NCBI GenBank assembly: GCA_902805545.1
Contig: CADCTD010000002.1
Location: 25,124 to 89,123 of the forward strand
Length of the DNA stretch: 64,000 bases
Direction: 5' to 3'
From: an uncultured Craurococcus sp.
GTDB taxonomy: Bacteria > Pseudomonadota > Alphaproteobacteria > Acetobacterales > Acetobacteraceae
Shown one piece after another: positions 28,098-36,651 of this stretch (position 1 is the stretch's first letter; the number at the start of each line of letters is the position of its first letter). Made by a program: the position numbers and the translations under genes. Below the pieces are notes generated by a model, which was given only the letters and a program-made list of their open reading frames with translations, had not been told where the DNA came from and did not search any database.

Positions 28098-28915
28098 GTC
28101 CCGATACCTTCGCCTTCGTCGCCGGGCTGGTGAAATCCCGCTCCGGCCTCGTGCTGACGCCGGACAAGGGGTACATGCTGGAGACCAGGCTCGCCCCGCT
28201 GCTGAAGCGCGACGGCCTCGCCAGCCTCGATGCGCTGGCGGCCAGGCTGCGCGACCCGCGTGCCGGGGCGCTGGCCGAGGCGGTGACGGAGGCCCTCACC
28301 ACCAACGAGAGCAGCTTCTTCCGCGACGGCAAGCCCTTTGACCACCTGCGCAAGGTGCTGCCGATGCTGGTCCGCATGCGACCGGCCGGCGCGACGCTCC
28401 GCATCTGGTCCGCCGCCTGTTCGACCGGGCAGGAGGCCTATTCGATCGCCATGCTGCTCGGCGAGCTGCCGCTCGAGGGTCGTCGGGTGGAGATCGTCGG
28501 CACCGACATCGCGGAGGGCGTGGTCGCCCGTGCGCGGGAGGGGTTCTTCACCCAGTTCGAGGTGCAGCGCGGCCTGCCCGCCCGGCTGCTGGTGAAGCAT
28601 TTCCGGCAGGAGGAGGGGCGCTGGCGGGCGTCGCCCGAGCTGCGCGGGATGGTGCGGTTCGAGCGCGGCAACCTGCTCGGCGAGTTGCGGGGCTTCGGCC
28701 GGTTCGACGTGATCTTCTGCCGCAATGTGCTGATCTATTTCGACCCGCCGACCAAGGCGCGGGTGCTGAACGCCCTCGCGGCGCAGCTCCAGCCGGATGG
28801 TGTGCTGTACCTGGGCGGAGCGGAGACGGTGCTTGGGTTGACAGATCGGCTGGTGCCGGTGCCGGGCGAGCGCGGGGTCTATGAGCAGCCGAGGGAAGCG
28901 GCCCTGGCAGGCTGA
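28094..28915 (+). CDS. cheR: Chemotaxis protein methyltransferase CheR
   Basis: Methylates glutamates of chemoreceptors using AdoMet. The 273-residue protein has the N-terminal helical domain (LVKSRSGLVLTPDKGYMLETRL), TTNESSFFRD that contacts the receptor, the AdoMet site IWSAACSTGQEAYSIAM, and FDVIFCRNVLIYFDP. ATG 28094 overlaps the cheB stop. It is the last gene of the operon and is followed within 18 bases by a very strong hairpin. Confidence 0.95.
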   Translation: MSPDTFAFVAGLVKSRSGLVLTPDKGYMLETRLAPLLKRDGLASLDALAARLRDPRAGALAEAVTEALTTNESSFFRDGKPFDHLRKVLPMLVRMRPAGATLRIWSAACSTGQEAYSIAMLLGELPLEGRRVEIVGTDIAEGVVARAREGFFTQFEVQRGLPARLLVKHFRQEEGRWRASPELRGMVRFERGNLLGELRGFGRFDVIFCRNVLIYFDPPTKARVLNALAAQLQPDGVLYLGGAETVLGLTDRLVPVPGERGVYEQPREAALAG

Positions 28916-28932
28916 CATTCAGGCTTTCGGGC

Positions 28933-28979
28933 ACGCAGCGAAGGCCCGGTGGAGTTGCTCCACCGGGCCTTCGCTGCGT
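28933..28979. terminator. Perfect 22-bp-arm hairpin between convergent cheR and ctrA
   Basis: A 47-base element: a 22-base arm beginning ACGCAGCGAAGG, a TTG loop, and the exact reverse complement ending CCTTCGCTGCGT. It starts 17 bases after the cheR stop, and its last base is the first base of the ctrA stop codon on the other strand. It is symmetrical and so can serve both convergent operons. Neither side has a U-tract, so it would be an I-shaped (U-less) terminator or a 3'-end stabiliser. Confidence 0.75.
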
Positions 28980-29719
28980 CAGGCGACCTGGCGGTCGGCA
29001 GGGATAGTAGCGGGGCGCGGCGCGACGAAGCCGGGGGCGAGGCGGGCATCCGGGTCGCGCAGGACATAGCCGCGGCCCCAGACGGTGCCGATCAGGTTGT
29101 CGGCCCCGGCCTGGGCCAGCTTCTTGCGCAGCTTGCAGATGAAGACGTCGATGATCTTCACCTCGGGCTCGTCCATGCCGCCGTAGAGATGGTTGAGGAA
29201 GGCTTCCTTGGTGAGGACCATGCCCTTGCGCAGCGTCAGCAGCTCGAGGATCGCATACTCCTTGCCGGTGAGGTGGACCTGCTGGCCATCCACCGTCACC
29301 TCGCGCGAGCCGAGGTTGAGGGTGAGGCCGCCGACCGAGAGGCTCGGCTGGGCGAAGCCCTTGGCGCGGCGGACGACGGCCTGGATACGGGCCAGCAGCT
29401 CCTGCCCGTCGAAGGGCTTGGTGATGAAGTCGTCTGCGCCGACGCCGAAGCCCTTCACCTTGGCCTGCGGGCGGGCGAGGCCCGAGAGGATCAGCACCGG
29501 CGTCTCGATGCGCCCGGCGCGCAACCGGCGGACGACCTCATAGCCCTCCATGTCGGGCAGGACGAGGTCGAGGATGACGATGTCGTAGTCGTAGAGGCGG
29601 ACCAGCTCGAGCGCCTCCTCGCCGCTGTCGACGGCGTCCACGACCATGGCGGAGGCCTTCAGCATGGCCGTGATGCCGCGGGATGCCGTGAGATCGTCCT
29701 CAACCAGAAGCACGCGCAT
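28979..29719 (-). CDS. ctrA: Cell cycle response regulator CtrA
   Basis: An OmpR-family transcription factor of 246 residues. The receiver has [14 protein letters not shown] and phospho-Asp D51 in [15 protein letters not shown]; the winged-helix domain has [32 protein letters not shown] and [10 protein letters not shown], all characteristic of CtrA. It is the final acceptor of the CckA-ChpT relay and controls flagellar, chemotaxis and division genes in alphaproteobacteria. The internal ATG at 29719 is chosen because AGGAGAT lies 7 bases upstream and MRVLLVEDD is the conserved N-terminus. It is convergent with cheR and divergent from fliI. Confidence 0.95.
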   Translation of the reverse strand: MRVLLVEDDLTASRGITAMLKASAMVVDAVDSGEEALELVRLYDYDIVILDLVLPDMEGYEVVRRLRAGRIETPVLILSGLARPQAKVKGFGVGADDFITKPFDGQELLARIQAVVRRAKGFAQPSLSVGGLTLNLGSREVTVDGQQVHLTGKEYAILELLTLRKGMVLTKEAFLNHLYGGMDEPEVKIIDVFICKLRKKLAQAGADNLIGTVWGRGYVLRDPDARLAPGFVAPRPATIPADRQVA

Positions 29720-29852
29720 GTTGCGATCTCCTACACTTTCTACGTGCATAGAGATATCACCGTAGCGCGCATTTGGAAGAACCTATTCATCTTTGAGACG
29801 TATAAAGATCGGAGACAGCGTTTCAAAATCCTCAAAAGAGAGGCAAAAGTCC
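29720..29852. promoter_or_regulatory. AT-rich divergent control region between ctrA and fliI
   Basis: This 133-base gap is close to 43% GC by eye, far lower than the surrounding 70%. It should hold both the ctrA and the fliI promoters. I see T-rich tracts (ATTCATCTTTGAGACG, TTTCAAAATCC) but neither a TTAA-N7-TTAA CtrA box nor a good sigma70 pair, so an autoregulatory CtrA site cannot be assigned by eye. Confidence 0.4.
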
Positions 29853-31202
29853 ATGCTGTTTCAGCGTTATGCCCCGTTTCCCGGGCTCCATACCGCCCTT
29901 CGTCGCCTTGATCCGCTGCGACTGCACGGCAAGGTTGTAGGTGCGGGTGGCCTCCAACTCAGCCTGGAGGGGCTCGCCCCCTGGTTGCAGGTGGGGGCAC
30001 GGCTCCATCTGCAGCCGCCCAGGCAGGCCCCGGTCCCGGCTGAGGTCGTCGGCTTCCAGGCCGGCCAGGCCCGGGCCCTCGCCTTTGCGCCGCTGGAGGG
30101 CATCGCGCCGGGGACGCCGGCGGTGCTCGCTCCGCCCGCCTGCCTCTTCGTCGACGAAAGCTGGCTGGGCCGGGTGATCGATCCGCTGGGCCGGCCGATC
30201 GATGGGAAGGGGCTGCTTCGCCCGGGGCCGCTGCCGCGCCCGGTTCGTGCGGCGCCGCCGGAGGCCGGGACGCGGGCGCGGCTCGGGTCGCGGCTCGATC
30301 TCGGGGTGCGGGCGCTCGATGCCTTCGCCACCTGCCGGCGCGGCCAGCGGCTTGGCCTGTTCGCGGCGTCCGGCGTCGGCAAGTCGACCTTGCTTTCCAT
30401 GCTGGCGGCGGGGGCGGATTGCGATGTCGCCGTGCTCGCCCTGGTCGGGGAGCGGGGGAGGGAGCTCCGCGAGTTCATCGAGGATGATCTCGGCCCCGCC
30501 GGCCTCGCGCGGAGCGTCGTCATCTGCGCCACCTCGGACAGCCCGCCGCTGATGCGGCGCGAGGCGGCGCTCGCCGCCATGGCCATCGCCGAGCATTTCG
30601 CCGATGCCGGGCGCCAGGTGCTGCTGATGATGGACAGCGTCACCCGCTTCGCCCTCGCCTTGCGCGAGATCGGCCTCGCCGCCGGCGAGCCGCCGACGAC
30701 GCGCGGCTATACCCCCGGCGTCTTCGCCGAGCTGCCACGGCTGCTGGAACGCGCCGGGCCGCGGGAGGAGGGCTGCGCCGGCGCCATCACCGGCCTCTTC
30801 ACGGTGCTGGTCGAGGGCGACGATCATGACGAGCCGGTGGCCGATGCGGTGCGCGGCATCCTCGATGGGCATGTGGTGCTCGACCGTGCGATCGGCGAGC
30901 GCGGGCGCTATCCGGCCATCGACATCCTCCGCAGTCTCTCCCGCACCGTGCCCGGCTGCCTGCGGCCGGAGGAGGCGGCGCTGATGCGGCGGGCGCGGGC
31001 GATCCTCGCCCTGCATGCGGAGATGGCGGATCTGGTCCGCCTCGGCGCCTACCGGGCTGGTGCCGATCCGGCGGTGGATGAGGCGGTGCGCCTCGCCCCG
31101 CGGATCGAGGCCGTGCTGGCCCAGGGCAAGGGCGAGCGGGACAGCGTCGCCGGAGCCTTCGCCGCGCTGGCCGCTGCCCTGGGCGGTGCCGATGGCGCGT
31201 GA
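29853..31202 (+). CDS. fliI: Flagellar export ATPase FliI
   Basis: ATPase of the flagellar type III export apparatus, related to F1 beta subunits. The 449-residue protein shows VIDPLGRPIDG, Walker A ASGVGKSTLL, LVGERGRELREFIEDDL, Walker B VLLMMDSVTRFALALREI, and GEPPTTRGYTPGVFAELPRL that marks the export ATPases. Start ATG 29853 is preferred to 29793 because MLFQRYAPFPGL follows a GAGAGG ribosome site. It overlaps fliJ by 11 bases. Confidence 0.93.
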   Translation: MLFQRYAPFPGLHTALRRLDPLRLHGKVVGAGGLQLSLEGLAPWLQVGARLHLQPPRQAPVPAEVVGFQAGQARALAFAPLEGIAPGTPAVLAPPACLFVDESWLGRVIDPLGRPIDGKGLLRPGPLPRPVRAAPPEAGTRARLGSRLDLGVRALDAFATCRRGQRLGLFAASGVGKSTLLSMLAAGADCDVAVLALVGERGRELREFIEDDLGPAGLARSVVICATSDSPPLMRREAALAAMAIAEHFADAGRQVLLMMDSVTRFALALREIGLAAGEPPTTRGYTPGVFAELPRLLERAGPREEGCAGAITGLFTVLVEGDDHDEPVADAVRGILDGHVVLDRAIGERGRYPAIDILRSLSRTVPGCLRPEEAALMRRARAILALHAEMADLVRLGAYRAGADPAVDEAVRLAPRIEAVLAQGKGERDSVAGAFAALAAALGGADGA

Positions 31203-31593
31203 CCCGCTTGCCGCCCTCGCCCGGCTGCGGCGGCTGGAGAGCGACGAGGCGCGGCGCCTGCTCGGCGAGGCCAATACCCGGCTGGTTGCGGCCGAGGCGC
31301 GGACCGCCGCCGCCGCGGCGGCGCTCGGCGCGGAAGGGAGGCCAGGCGGGGAGGGGGATTACGGCCGCTGGCTCGCGCGCGGCCTTGCCGAGCGCGACCG
31401 GGCCGCTCGCACCGCTGGCTTCGCGGCCGAAAGCACCGAACTCGCCCGGCAGGGCCTGGGCGCGCGCCGCGCTGCCGAGCGGGCGCTCGATCAGCTATGC
31501 GAAGCCCGGGCCGAGGCCACCCGCCGCAAGGCGCTCCGCCGCAGCCAGGCGCTGCTCGACGAGGCGGCCGCCCGCTCCATCCTGCGAGAATGA
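31192..31593 (+). CDS. fliJ: Flagellar export chaperone-like protein FliJ
   Basis: A 133-residue highly charged, all-helical protein (LARLRRLESDEARRLLGEAN, ERALDQLCEARAEATRRKAL) with heptad repeats. It has no sequence motif, but length, coiled-coil character and an 11-base overlap with fliI match FliJ, the coiled-coil stalk that activates the FliI ring. The name rests mostly on position. Confidence 0.7.
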   Translation: MARDPLAALARLRRLESDEARRLLGEANTRLVAAEARTAAAAAALGAEGRPGGEGDYGRWLARGLAERDRAARTAGFAAESTELARQGLGARRAAERALDQLCEARAEATRRKALRRSQALLDEAAARSILRE

Positions 31594-31943
31594 GAGGTGC
31601 CGGCCGGGAGCAGGACACCGGGCCGGGTGCGGGCTTGTGGGCCGGAAGGAGCCGGCGCGATGCAGGCCCTGAAACCGTGGCGGCCCTTCCTGGCCGAAGC
31701 CTGCCCGTTCCTGCCGGCGAGCCCCGCGCTCGCCCGGCCTGCCGAGGGGCCGCAACGAAGCGGCCCGGAATGGAGCTGACCGAAACACCGGCCCCAACCC
31801 GGCGGGGATCGAGGCCGGTGGCCGGATATCCCGGCCCGGGCAGCTTCGCCTTGAGGAGGTGAACCACCTCCGCCGCGACCGCACCGGCCAGGACCCGGAT
31901 GCGGCCCGCCGCGCGGATGCCCGCGCGGCGGATCGCCGGTAGG
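31594..31943. other. 350-base gap between fliJ and hppD with hairpins and one tiny frame
   Basis: No gene is firmly supported. A 39-codon frame from ATG 31660 to 31779 (MQALKPWRPFLAEACPFLPA) has a GGAAGGAG ribosome-site-like run 9 bases upstream and could be a small peptide, but it shows no family resemblance. GGAGGTG-AAC-CACCTCC forms a 7-bp stem at 31855-31871, and a stronger 11-bp stem follows at 31906-31931. The rest is unremarkable GC-rich sequence. Confidence 0.4.
31906..31931. terminator. Hairpin downstream of convergent fliJ and hppD
   Basis: CCGCCGCGCGG-ATGC-CCGCGCGGCGG is a perfect 11-bp stem with a 4-base loop. It ends 12 bases from the hppD stop and is symmetrical, so it can stop hppD transcription from the right and read-through from fliIJ on the left. 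There is no U-tract on either side. Confidence 0.5.
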
Positions 31944-33047
31944 CTACTCCGCCGCCAGCACGCCGCGGCGGATCTGGTCGAGCTCGATGCTTTCGAAGAG
32001 GGCGCGGAAATTGCCCTCGCCGAAGCCCTGGTCGCCCTTGCGCTGGATCAGCTCGAAGAAGATCGGGCCGATGACGGTGCCGGTGAAGATCTGCAGCAGC
32101 CGCCCGCCCTCGGGCGTCGGCGCGCCGTCGGTGAGGATGCGGTTGCGCGCCAGGCGGCCGATCTCCTCGGCGGTCAGGTCCGGCATGCGCTTCGGCAGCA
32201 GCTCGTAGTAGGTGTCCGGCGTGTCCATGAACTCGACGGACCGGCCGCGCATGCCCTCGACGCTGGCGAAGATGTCGGTCGTGCCGAGGGCGATGTGCTG
32301 GATGCCCTCGCCGTTATAGGCGCGGAGATACTCTTCGATCTGCGACTTGTCGTCGCTGCTCTCGTTGATCGGGATGCGGATCTGGCCGCAGGGCGAGGTC
32401 AGCGCGCGGGACTTGAGGCCGGTCAGCTTGCCCTCGATGTCGAAGTAGCGGATCTCGCGGAAATTGAAGAGCTTCTCATAGAAGCCCCACCACACATCCA
32501 TCCGCCCGCGATGCACGTTGTGCGTCAGGTGATCGATGACGGTGAGGCCGTGGCCGGCCGGCGCCGGGTTGGTGCCGTCGATCCAGCGGAAGTCGACGTC
32601 GTAGATGCTGCCGCGCGCGCCGTAGCGGTCGACGAAATAGAGCAGGGACCCGCCGATGCCCTCGATCGCCGGGATGTTCAGCTCCATCGGCCCGACCTTG
32701 CCGGTGACGGGCTTGGCGCCGAGGGCGATCGCCCGCTCATAGGCCGCAGCGGCATCGGCGACGCGGAAGGCCATGGCGCAGGCCGACGGCCCATGCACCT
32801 TCTGGAAGGCCTGGGCGAAGCTCTCCGGCTCGGCGTTCAGGATGAAGTTGATGTCGCCCTGCCGCCAGAGCGAGACCTGCTTGCTGCGATGCACCGCGAC
32901 GCGGGTGAAGCCGAGCCGGCCGAACAGCGCCTCCAGCCCCGGCATGTCCGGGCCGGTGAACTCGACGAATTCGAAGCCGTCCGTGCCCATCGGGTTCTGC
33001 TCGGAGATGGTTCCGGCGAAGCCAGTGCGATCGGGGGGGATGTCCAT
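31944..33047 (-). CDS. hppD: 4-hydroxyphenylpyruvate dioxygenase
   Basis: Non-haem Fe(II) enzyme that converts 4-hydroxyphenylpyruvate to homogentisate in tyrosine degradation. The 367-residue protein consists of two vicinal-oxygen-chelate halves; iron ligands are in VIDHLTHNV, GIQHIALGT and IFFELIQRKG. The C-terminal GDQGFGEGNFRALFESIE is the family signature. ATG 33047 has GAGGAG 7 bases upstream. phhA lies 11 bases upstream on the same strand, so the two form a Phe-to-homogentisate operon. hmgA and fahA are not in the window. Confidence 0.96.
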   Translation of the reverse strand: MDIPPDRTGFAGTISEQNPMGTDGFEFVEFTGPDMPGLEALFGRLGFTRVAVHRSKQVSLWRQGDINFILNAEPESFAQAFQKVHGPSACAMAFRVADAAAAYERAIALGAKPVTGKVGPMELNIPAIEGIGGSLLYFVDRYGARGSIYDVDFRWIDGTNPAPAGHGLTVIDHLTHNVHRGRMDVWWGFYEKLFNFREIRYFDIEGKLTGLKSRALTSPCGQIRIPINESSDDKSQIEEYLRAYNGEGIQHIALGTTDIFASVEGMRGRSVEFMDTPDTYYELLPKRMPDLTAEEIGRLARNRILTDGAPTPEGGRLLQIFTGTVIGPIFFELIQRKGDQGFGEGNFRALFESIELDQIRRGVLAAE

Positions 33048-33058
33048 GCTCGGTCTCC

Positions 33059-33892
33059 TCAGACGGGTTGGTCGCCGGGCGCGGCCGCGCCCGGCGCGAT
33101 CGGTTCGGCATCGCGCGCCGCGGCCAGCAAACGCGGCAGCTCCTGCATCGCCGCAAAGAGCTCGCCATAGCCCTCGATGACGAAATAGGTCGGCTGCAGG
33201 TCGTCGATGAAGTAGTCGCTCCGCAGCACCCGGCGCGGGTCGAAGCGGAGGCGGCGCGGGCGGTCGCCCTCCGTCGCATGCACCGTCTCGGCGGCGGAGG
33301 AGAGGATGCCGGCGCCATAGGCCCGGAGCCCGCCATCCTCCCGGATCAGGCCGAACTCGACCATGTGCCAGTAGAGCCGGGCGAGCGGCTTCAACGCGCC
33401 GATCCGCGCCGCCTCCTCGCCCAGGCGGCCATAGGCGGCGAGGAAATCGGCGAAGTCGGGCTGGGTCAGCAGCGGCACATGGCCGAAGGCGTCGTGGAAG
33501 ATGTCGGGCTCCACGATGTAGTCCAGCTCCTCCGGCCGGCGGATCCAGCAGGTGACGGGGAAGCGCCGCGCCGCCAGATGGCCGAAGAAGGCGCCGTCCG
33601 GGATCAGCCCCGGCACCGCGACCAGGGTCCAGCCGGTGGCCGCCCGCAGCCGGGCCGAGCATTCCGCGAAATCCGGCACGCCATCGGCGAAGGGGAGTGC
33701 GGCGAGGCCGGTGCGAAAGGCCGCCGCGGCATGGCGGGGCAGCAGCGCCGCCTGCCGGCCGTAGAGCGTCCGCCAGGTGGCGTGGTCGGCCGGCGTGTAG
33801 CCCGCCATGTCCTGCACCAGCGTGAAATCCTCGGCGGCGGAGGCATAGTCGCCCCGCAACCCGGCCGGCAGACCTTCGATCAGCCCATCCAT
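33059..33892 (-). CDS. phhA: Phenylalanine-4-hydroxylase
   Basis: Pterin-dependent iron monooxygenase that makes tyrosine from phenylalanine. The 277-residue bacterial-type enzyme lacks a regulatory ACT domain. Iron-binding and active-site segments are visible: DIFHDAFGHVPLLT with the two His ligands, the Glu ligand in YWHMVEFGLI, and RPRRLRFDPRRVLRSDY. It is the first gene of the phhA-hppD operon and is divergent from an Lrp-type regulator across a 113-base gap containing the palindrome GGTTAACC (33918-33925). The pterin recycling enzyme PhhB is not in the window. Confidence 0.95.
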   Translation of the reverse strand: MDGLIEGLPAGLRGDYASAAEDFTLVQDMAGYTPADHATWRTLYGRQAALLPRHAAAAFRTGLAALPFADGVPDFAECSARLRAATGWTLVAVPGLIPDGAFFGHLAARRFPVTCWIRRPEELDYIVEPDIFHDAFGHVPLLTQPDFADFLAAYGRLGEEAARIGALKPLARLYWHMVEFGLIREDGGLRAYGAGILSSAAETVHATEGDRPRRLRFDPRRVLRSDYFIDDLQPTYFVIEGYGELFAAMQELPRLLAAARDAEPIAPGAAAPGDQPV

Positions 33893-34005
33893 GGCAAACC
33901 TCCCATGATTGCCAGCAGGTTAACCGAGGTCGGGGAGGGTTTTCCGGCGAAGTTTGCCCCGGCCGGGCCTATGTTGAGCGGAATACGCTAGGCCGAGGCT
34001 CCTTG

Positions 34006-34479
34006 ATGGCGAAAACCCCTGTCGCGCTCGATGCGCTCGACCGTCGCATCCTCCGCGCCCTGCAGCGCGACGGCCGCCTGCCGGTGGTGGCGCTGGCCGA
34101 GCAGGTCGGCCTCTCCCCCACCCCCTGCCAGCGCCGCGTCCGCCGGCTGGAGGAGGCGGGCATCATCACCCGCTACGGCGCGGTGCTGGACCCGATGCGG
34201 CTCGGCCTGCCGCTCCAGGCCTTCGTCATGGTCGCCCTCGAGAGCCATGCGGAGGAGGTGGTGGACCGCTTCCACAAGTCGCTGGCCGAGCGGCCGGAGG
34301 TTCTGGCCGCCTATGCGATGAGCGGCGAGATGGACTACCTCCTCCACGTCCTCGCCGCGGATTTCGAGGCCTATGCGGATTTCGCGCTGAAGGCCCTGCT
34401 GCGCATGCCGGGGGTGAAGGAGACGCGCAGCAGCTTCGTCCTCACCGCGCTCAAGCCCCCGGGCGAGGTTCCGGTATAG
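34006..34479 (+). CDS. Lrp/AsnC family regulator, divergent from phhA-hppD
   Basis: A 157-residue Lrp protein with helix-turn-helix LDRRILRALQRDGRLPVVAL and LSPTPCQRRVRRLEEAG, then GIITRYGAVLDP and a RAM domain (AYAMSGEMDYLLHVLA). ATG 34006 is used; the TTG at 34003 in the ORF track is less likely. Divergent placement next to phenylalanine/tyrosine degradation genes suggests that it controls them in response to an aromatic amino acid; this is inference. Its 3' end overlaps the convergent flavoprotein gene by 29 bases. Confidence 0.88.
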   Translation: MAKTPVALDALDRRILRALQRDGRLPVVALAEQVGLSPTPCQRRVRRLEEAGIITRYGAVLDPMRLGLPLQAFVMVALESHAEEVVDRFHKSLAERPEVLAAYAMSGEMDYLLHVLAADFEAYADFALKALLRMPGVKETRSSFVLTALKPPGEVPV

Positions 34480-35719
34480 GAGCGGTCGTGACGCTCCAGC
34501 TCTCTCGGGCGTTCAGCGTCGCCGGGTCGAAGCCGGCGATGCGCTTGTAGCCGTTCACCGTCGCCTCCAGCTCGGCGCGGGGGATGACATCCTCCAGCCG
34601 CTCGAACCCGTCCGGCGCGCGGGCATGGACCAGGTCCATCACCCGGTCCGGCCCGTCGCCGCGATTGGCCTCGACGACCGCCGCGGTCGCCGGGCGGCGC
34701 ACCGTCTCATAGGCCTCGAGCCCGGCCTCCACCGCGCCGTGCCGGGCCAGCTGCAGGGCGAGGAAGCGCGCGTCCAGCACCGCCTGGGAGGCGCCGTTGG
34801 AGCCGATGGGGTACATCGGGTGGGCCGCGTCGCCGAGCAGCGTCACCCGGCCCTGGCGCCAGCGCGGCAGCGGGTCCCGGTCGACCATCGGGAATTCGTA
34901 GACGGCCTCGGCGGCGCGGATCAGCCCCGGCACGTCCAGCCAGGCGAAGCGCCAGTCGGCGAAGATCGGCAGGACGTCCTCGAGGCGCGCCGGGCGGTTC
35001 CAATCCTCCCGCGCCCAGGGCGTGTCGGTCGGGAAGCGCTGCTCGGCGATCCAGTTGACCAGCACCCGCCCGCCCGGCGCCTCGCCGATCGGGTAGCAGA
35101 CGAATTTCGTGTCGCGGTGGCCGGCCTGCACCATGGAGGCGCCGGTGAGGAAGGGCTGCGCGGTGCTCACCGCCCGCCAGAGCAGGGCGCCGTTCCAGCG
35201 CGGCGGCCCCTCGCCGGGGACCAGCAGCGCCCGCACGGCGGAATGGATGCCGTCCGCGCCGATCAGCGCGCTGCCGCGTGCGGTGCCGCCATCCTCGAAT
35301 TGCGCGGTGACGCCCGTCTCGTCCTGGCTGAAGCCTGCGAGCCGGCGCCCGCGATGCAGCCGCGCCGGGCCGAGCCGGGCCTCGGCCGCTGCCCAGAGCA
35401 GCATCTGCAGCCGGCCGCGATGGATCGAGTATTGCGGCCAGCGATACCCGGCCAGGAGGCCACGCGGCTCGGCCCAGATGGTCTGGCCGAAGCGGTTGGC
35501 GTAGCGGAATTCCTGGGTGGCGACGCCGTTCGCCGCCAGCGCCTGGCCGAGGCCGAGCTCCGTCAGTTCGCGCACCGCATGCGGCTGGAGGTTGATGCCG
35601 ACGCCGAGCGGCCGGACCTCCGCCGCCGCCTCGAAAACCTCGACCTCGATCCCGGCCGCGTGCAGCGCCAGCGCCGTCGCCAGCCCGCCGATGCCGCCAC
35701 CGATCACCAGGATGCGCAT
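34451..35719 (-). CDS. FAD-dependent monooxygenase (PhzS-like)
   Basis: A 422-residue class A flavoprotein hydroxylase. It has the GxGxxG nucleotide motif at the start (MRILVIGGGIGGLATALALH), VRPLGVGINLQPHAVREL, the substrate-pocket segment PQYSIHRGRLQMLL, the DG motif ALIGADGIHSAVRALL and the GD motif VTLLGDAAHPMYPIGSNGAS. The VRPLGVGIN, YSIHRG and DWNRPARLEDVLPIFADW blocks resemble PhzS, which hydroxylates 5-methylphenazine carboxylate. No other phenazine genes are present, so the substrate is likely a different aromatic compound. ATG 35719 is chosen since it gives the normal N-terminus. Confidence 0.85.
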   Translation of the reverse strand: MRILVIGGGIGGLATALALHAAGIEVEVFEAAAEVRPLGVGINLQPHAVRELTELGLGQALAANGVATQEFRYANRFGQTIWAEPRGLLAGYRWPQYSIHRGRLQMLLWAAAEARLGPARLHRGRRLAGFSQDETGVTAQFEDGGTARGSALIGADGIHSAVRALLVPGEGPPRWNGALLWRAVSTAQPFLTGASMVQAGHRDTKFVCYPIGEAPGGRVLVNWIAEQRFPTDTPWAREDWNRPARLEDVLPIFADWRFAWLDVPGLIRAAEAVYEFPMVDRDPLPRWRQGRVTLLGDAAHPMYPIGSNGASQAVLDARFLALQLARHGAVEAGLEAYETVRRPATAAVVEANRGDGPDRVMDLVHARAPDGFERLEDVIPRAELEATVNGYKRIAGFDPATLNARESWSVTTAPIPEPRPGA

Positions 35720-35800
35720 CCCAAGCCTGCTCCGTTGCCTTCGTTTCAATATCGTGCGCGAAGGGCCCGGTCCATGCCCGTAACCAACTGGTGAAAAACC

Positions 35801-36541
35801 TTACGCCTTCGGCTTCTCCAGCACGCAATAGGACTGGCCGAGCGCACGCTTACCGGGCGGCACCGCCTCGGTCGCCGTCTCCGCCGTCACGGCGATGCTG
35901 GGCTTGTCGCCGCGTTCCATGGCGACGACGGTGAGGCCGAGCCGCCTCGCCCAGAGCCTCAGGTCGTCCGCATGCATGAAGACGTTGATGTGGCCGAGAT
36001 AGGAGCGCTTCCGTACCCAATCGACATTGCCCTCGAAGACGTTCCACTGGGCGTCCACGGCGAATTCGAAGAAGGAGAAGATCACCCGCCCGCCCGGCGC
36101 CAGGATCCGGGCGCATTCCTGCAGGTAGACATAGGATTCCTCGTGCAGGAGATGGGTGAAGACCGAGAAGAAGGCGACGAGATCCGCCTCGCCATCCGCG
36201 AGCGGGATGCGGTTGCCCTGGCTCAGCTCCAGCTTGAAGTCGGGCCGCGCCATCTTCCGGCGGCAATAGTCCAGCAGCTCCGGCACCACATCGAGGCCGA
36301 GATAGCGCAGCTTCGGATAGCGCCGGAGCTGCGCCGCGAGCCGCCCGGCGCCGCAGCCCACATCGACGACGCGGCTGTCCTCGCGGAGCCCGTACTGAAG
36401 GAGCAGGCTGTGCTCGAGCACGCCGAAGAGCTCCAGGTTGCCGCCGACCGAGCGGGCGACCGCCTCATCCTCGGGGAAGGCCGCAAGATAGGCGCGGACC
36501 ATGGCGGCGTAGCTCTGGACGTAGTTCAACTGGAGGCTCAT
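35801..36541 (-). CDS. Class I SAM-dependent methyltransferase
   Basis: A 246-residue methyltransferase with motif I VVDVGCGAGRLAAQL at about residue 62, the acidic second strand LRYLGLDVVPELLDY, motif IV-like ADLVAFFSVFTHL and a later strand GGRVIFSFFEFAV. The C-terminal part carries a helical lid (VRKRSYLGHINVFMHADDL). The HLLHEE segment resembles methyltransferases of glycan or lipid pathways, but the substrate is not evident. It is 81 bases from the flavoprotein gene on the same strand and divergent from the 36652 gene. Confidence 0.8.
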   Translation of the reverse strand: MSLQLNYVQSYAAMVRAYLAAFPEDEAVARSVGGNLELFGVLEHSLLLQYGLREDSRVVDVGCGAGRLAAQLRRYPKLRYLGLDVVPELLDYCRRKMARPDFKLELSQGNRIPLADGEADLVAFFSVFTHLLHEESYVYLQECARILAPGGRVIFSFFEFAVDAQWNVFEGNVDWVRKRSYLGHINVFMHADDLRLWARRLGLTVVAMERGDKPSIAVTAETATEAVPPGKRALGQSYCVLEKPKA

Positions 36542-36651
36542 GCGTGCTCCGCCCGGCGTGATCGGCCCGGGCGAGCTATCATGCGGCCCGGCGCCCGGTC
36601 CAGCATCGCGGGCGCGTTGACCCCGGGGGGAGGCCTGCCTAGCTTCCGGCC

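Noticed and set aside
31597-31779. 60-residue ORF after fliJ
   Set aside because: Only the last 39 codons have a plausible ribosome site and no family similarity is visible, so it is described within the gap entry and not called as a gene.
33893-34005. GGTTAACC palindrome as a CtrA box in the phhA-lrp gap
   Set aside because: The sequence seven bases after TTAA is CGGG, so the second half-site is missing; it may belong to the Lrp regulator instead.
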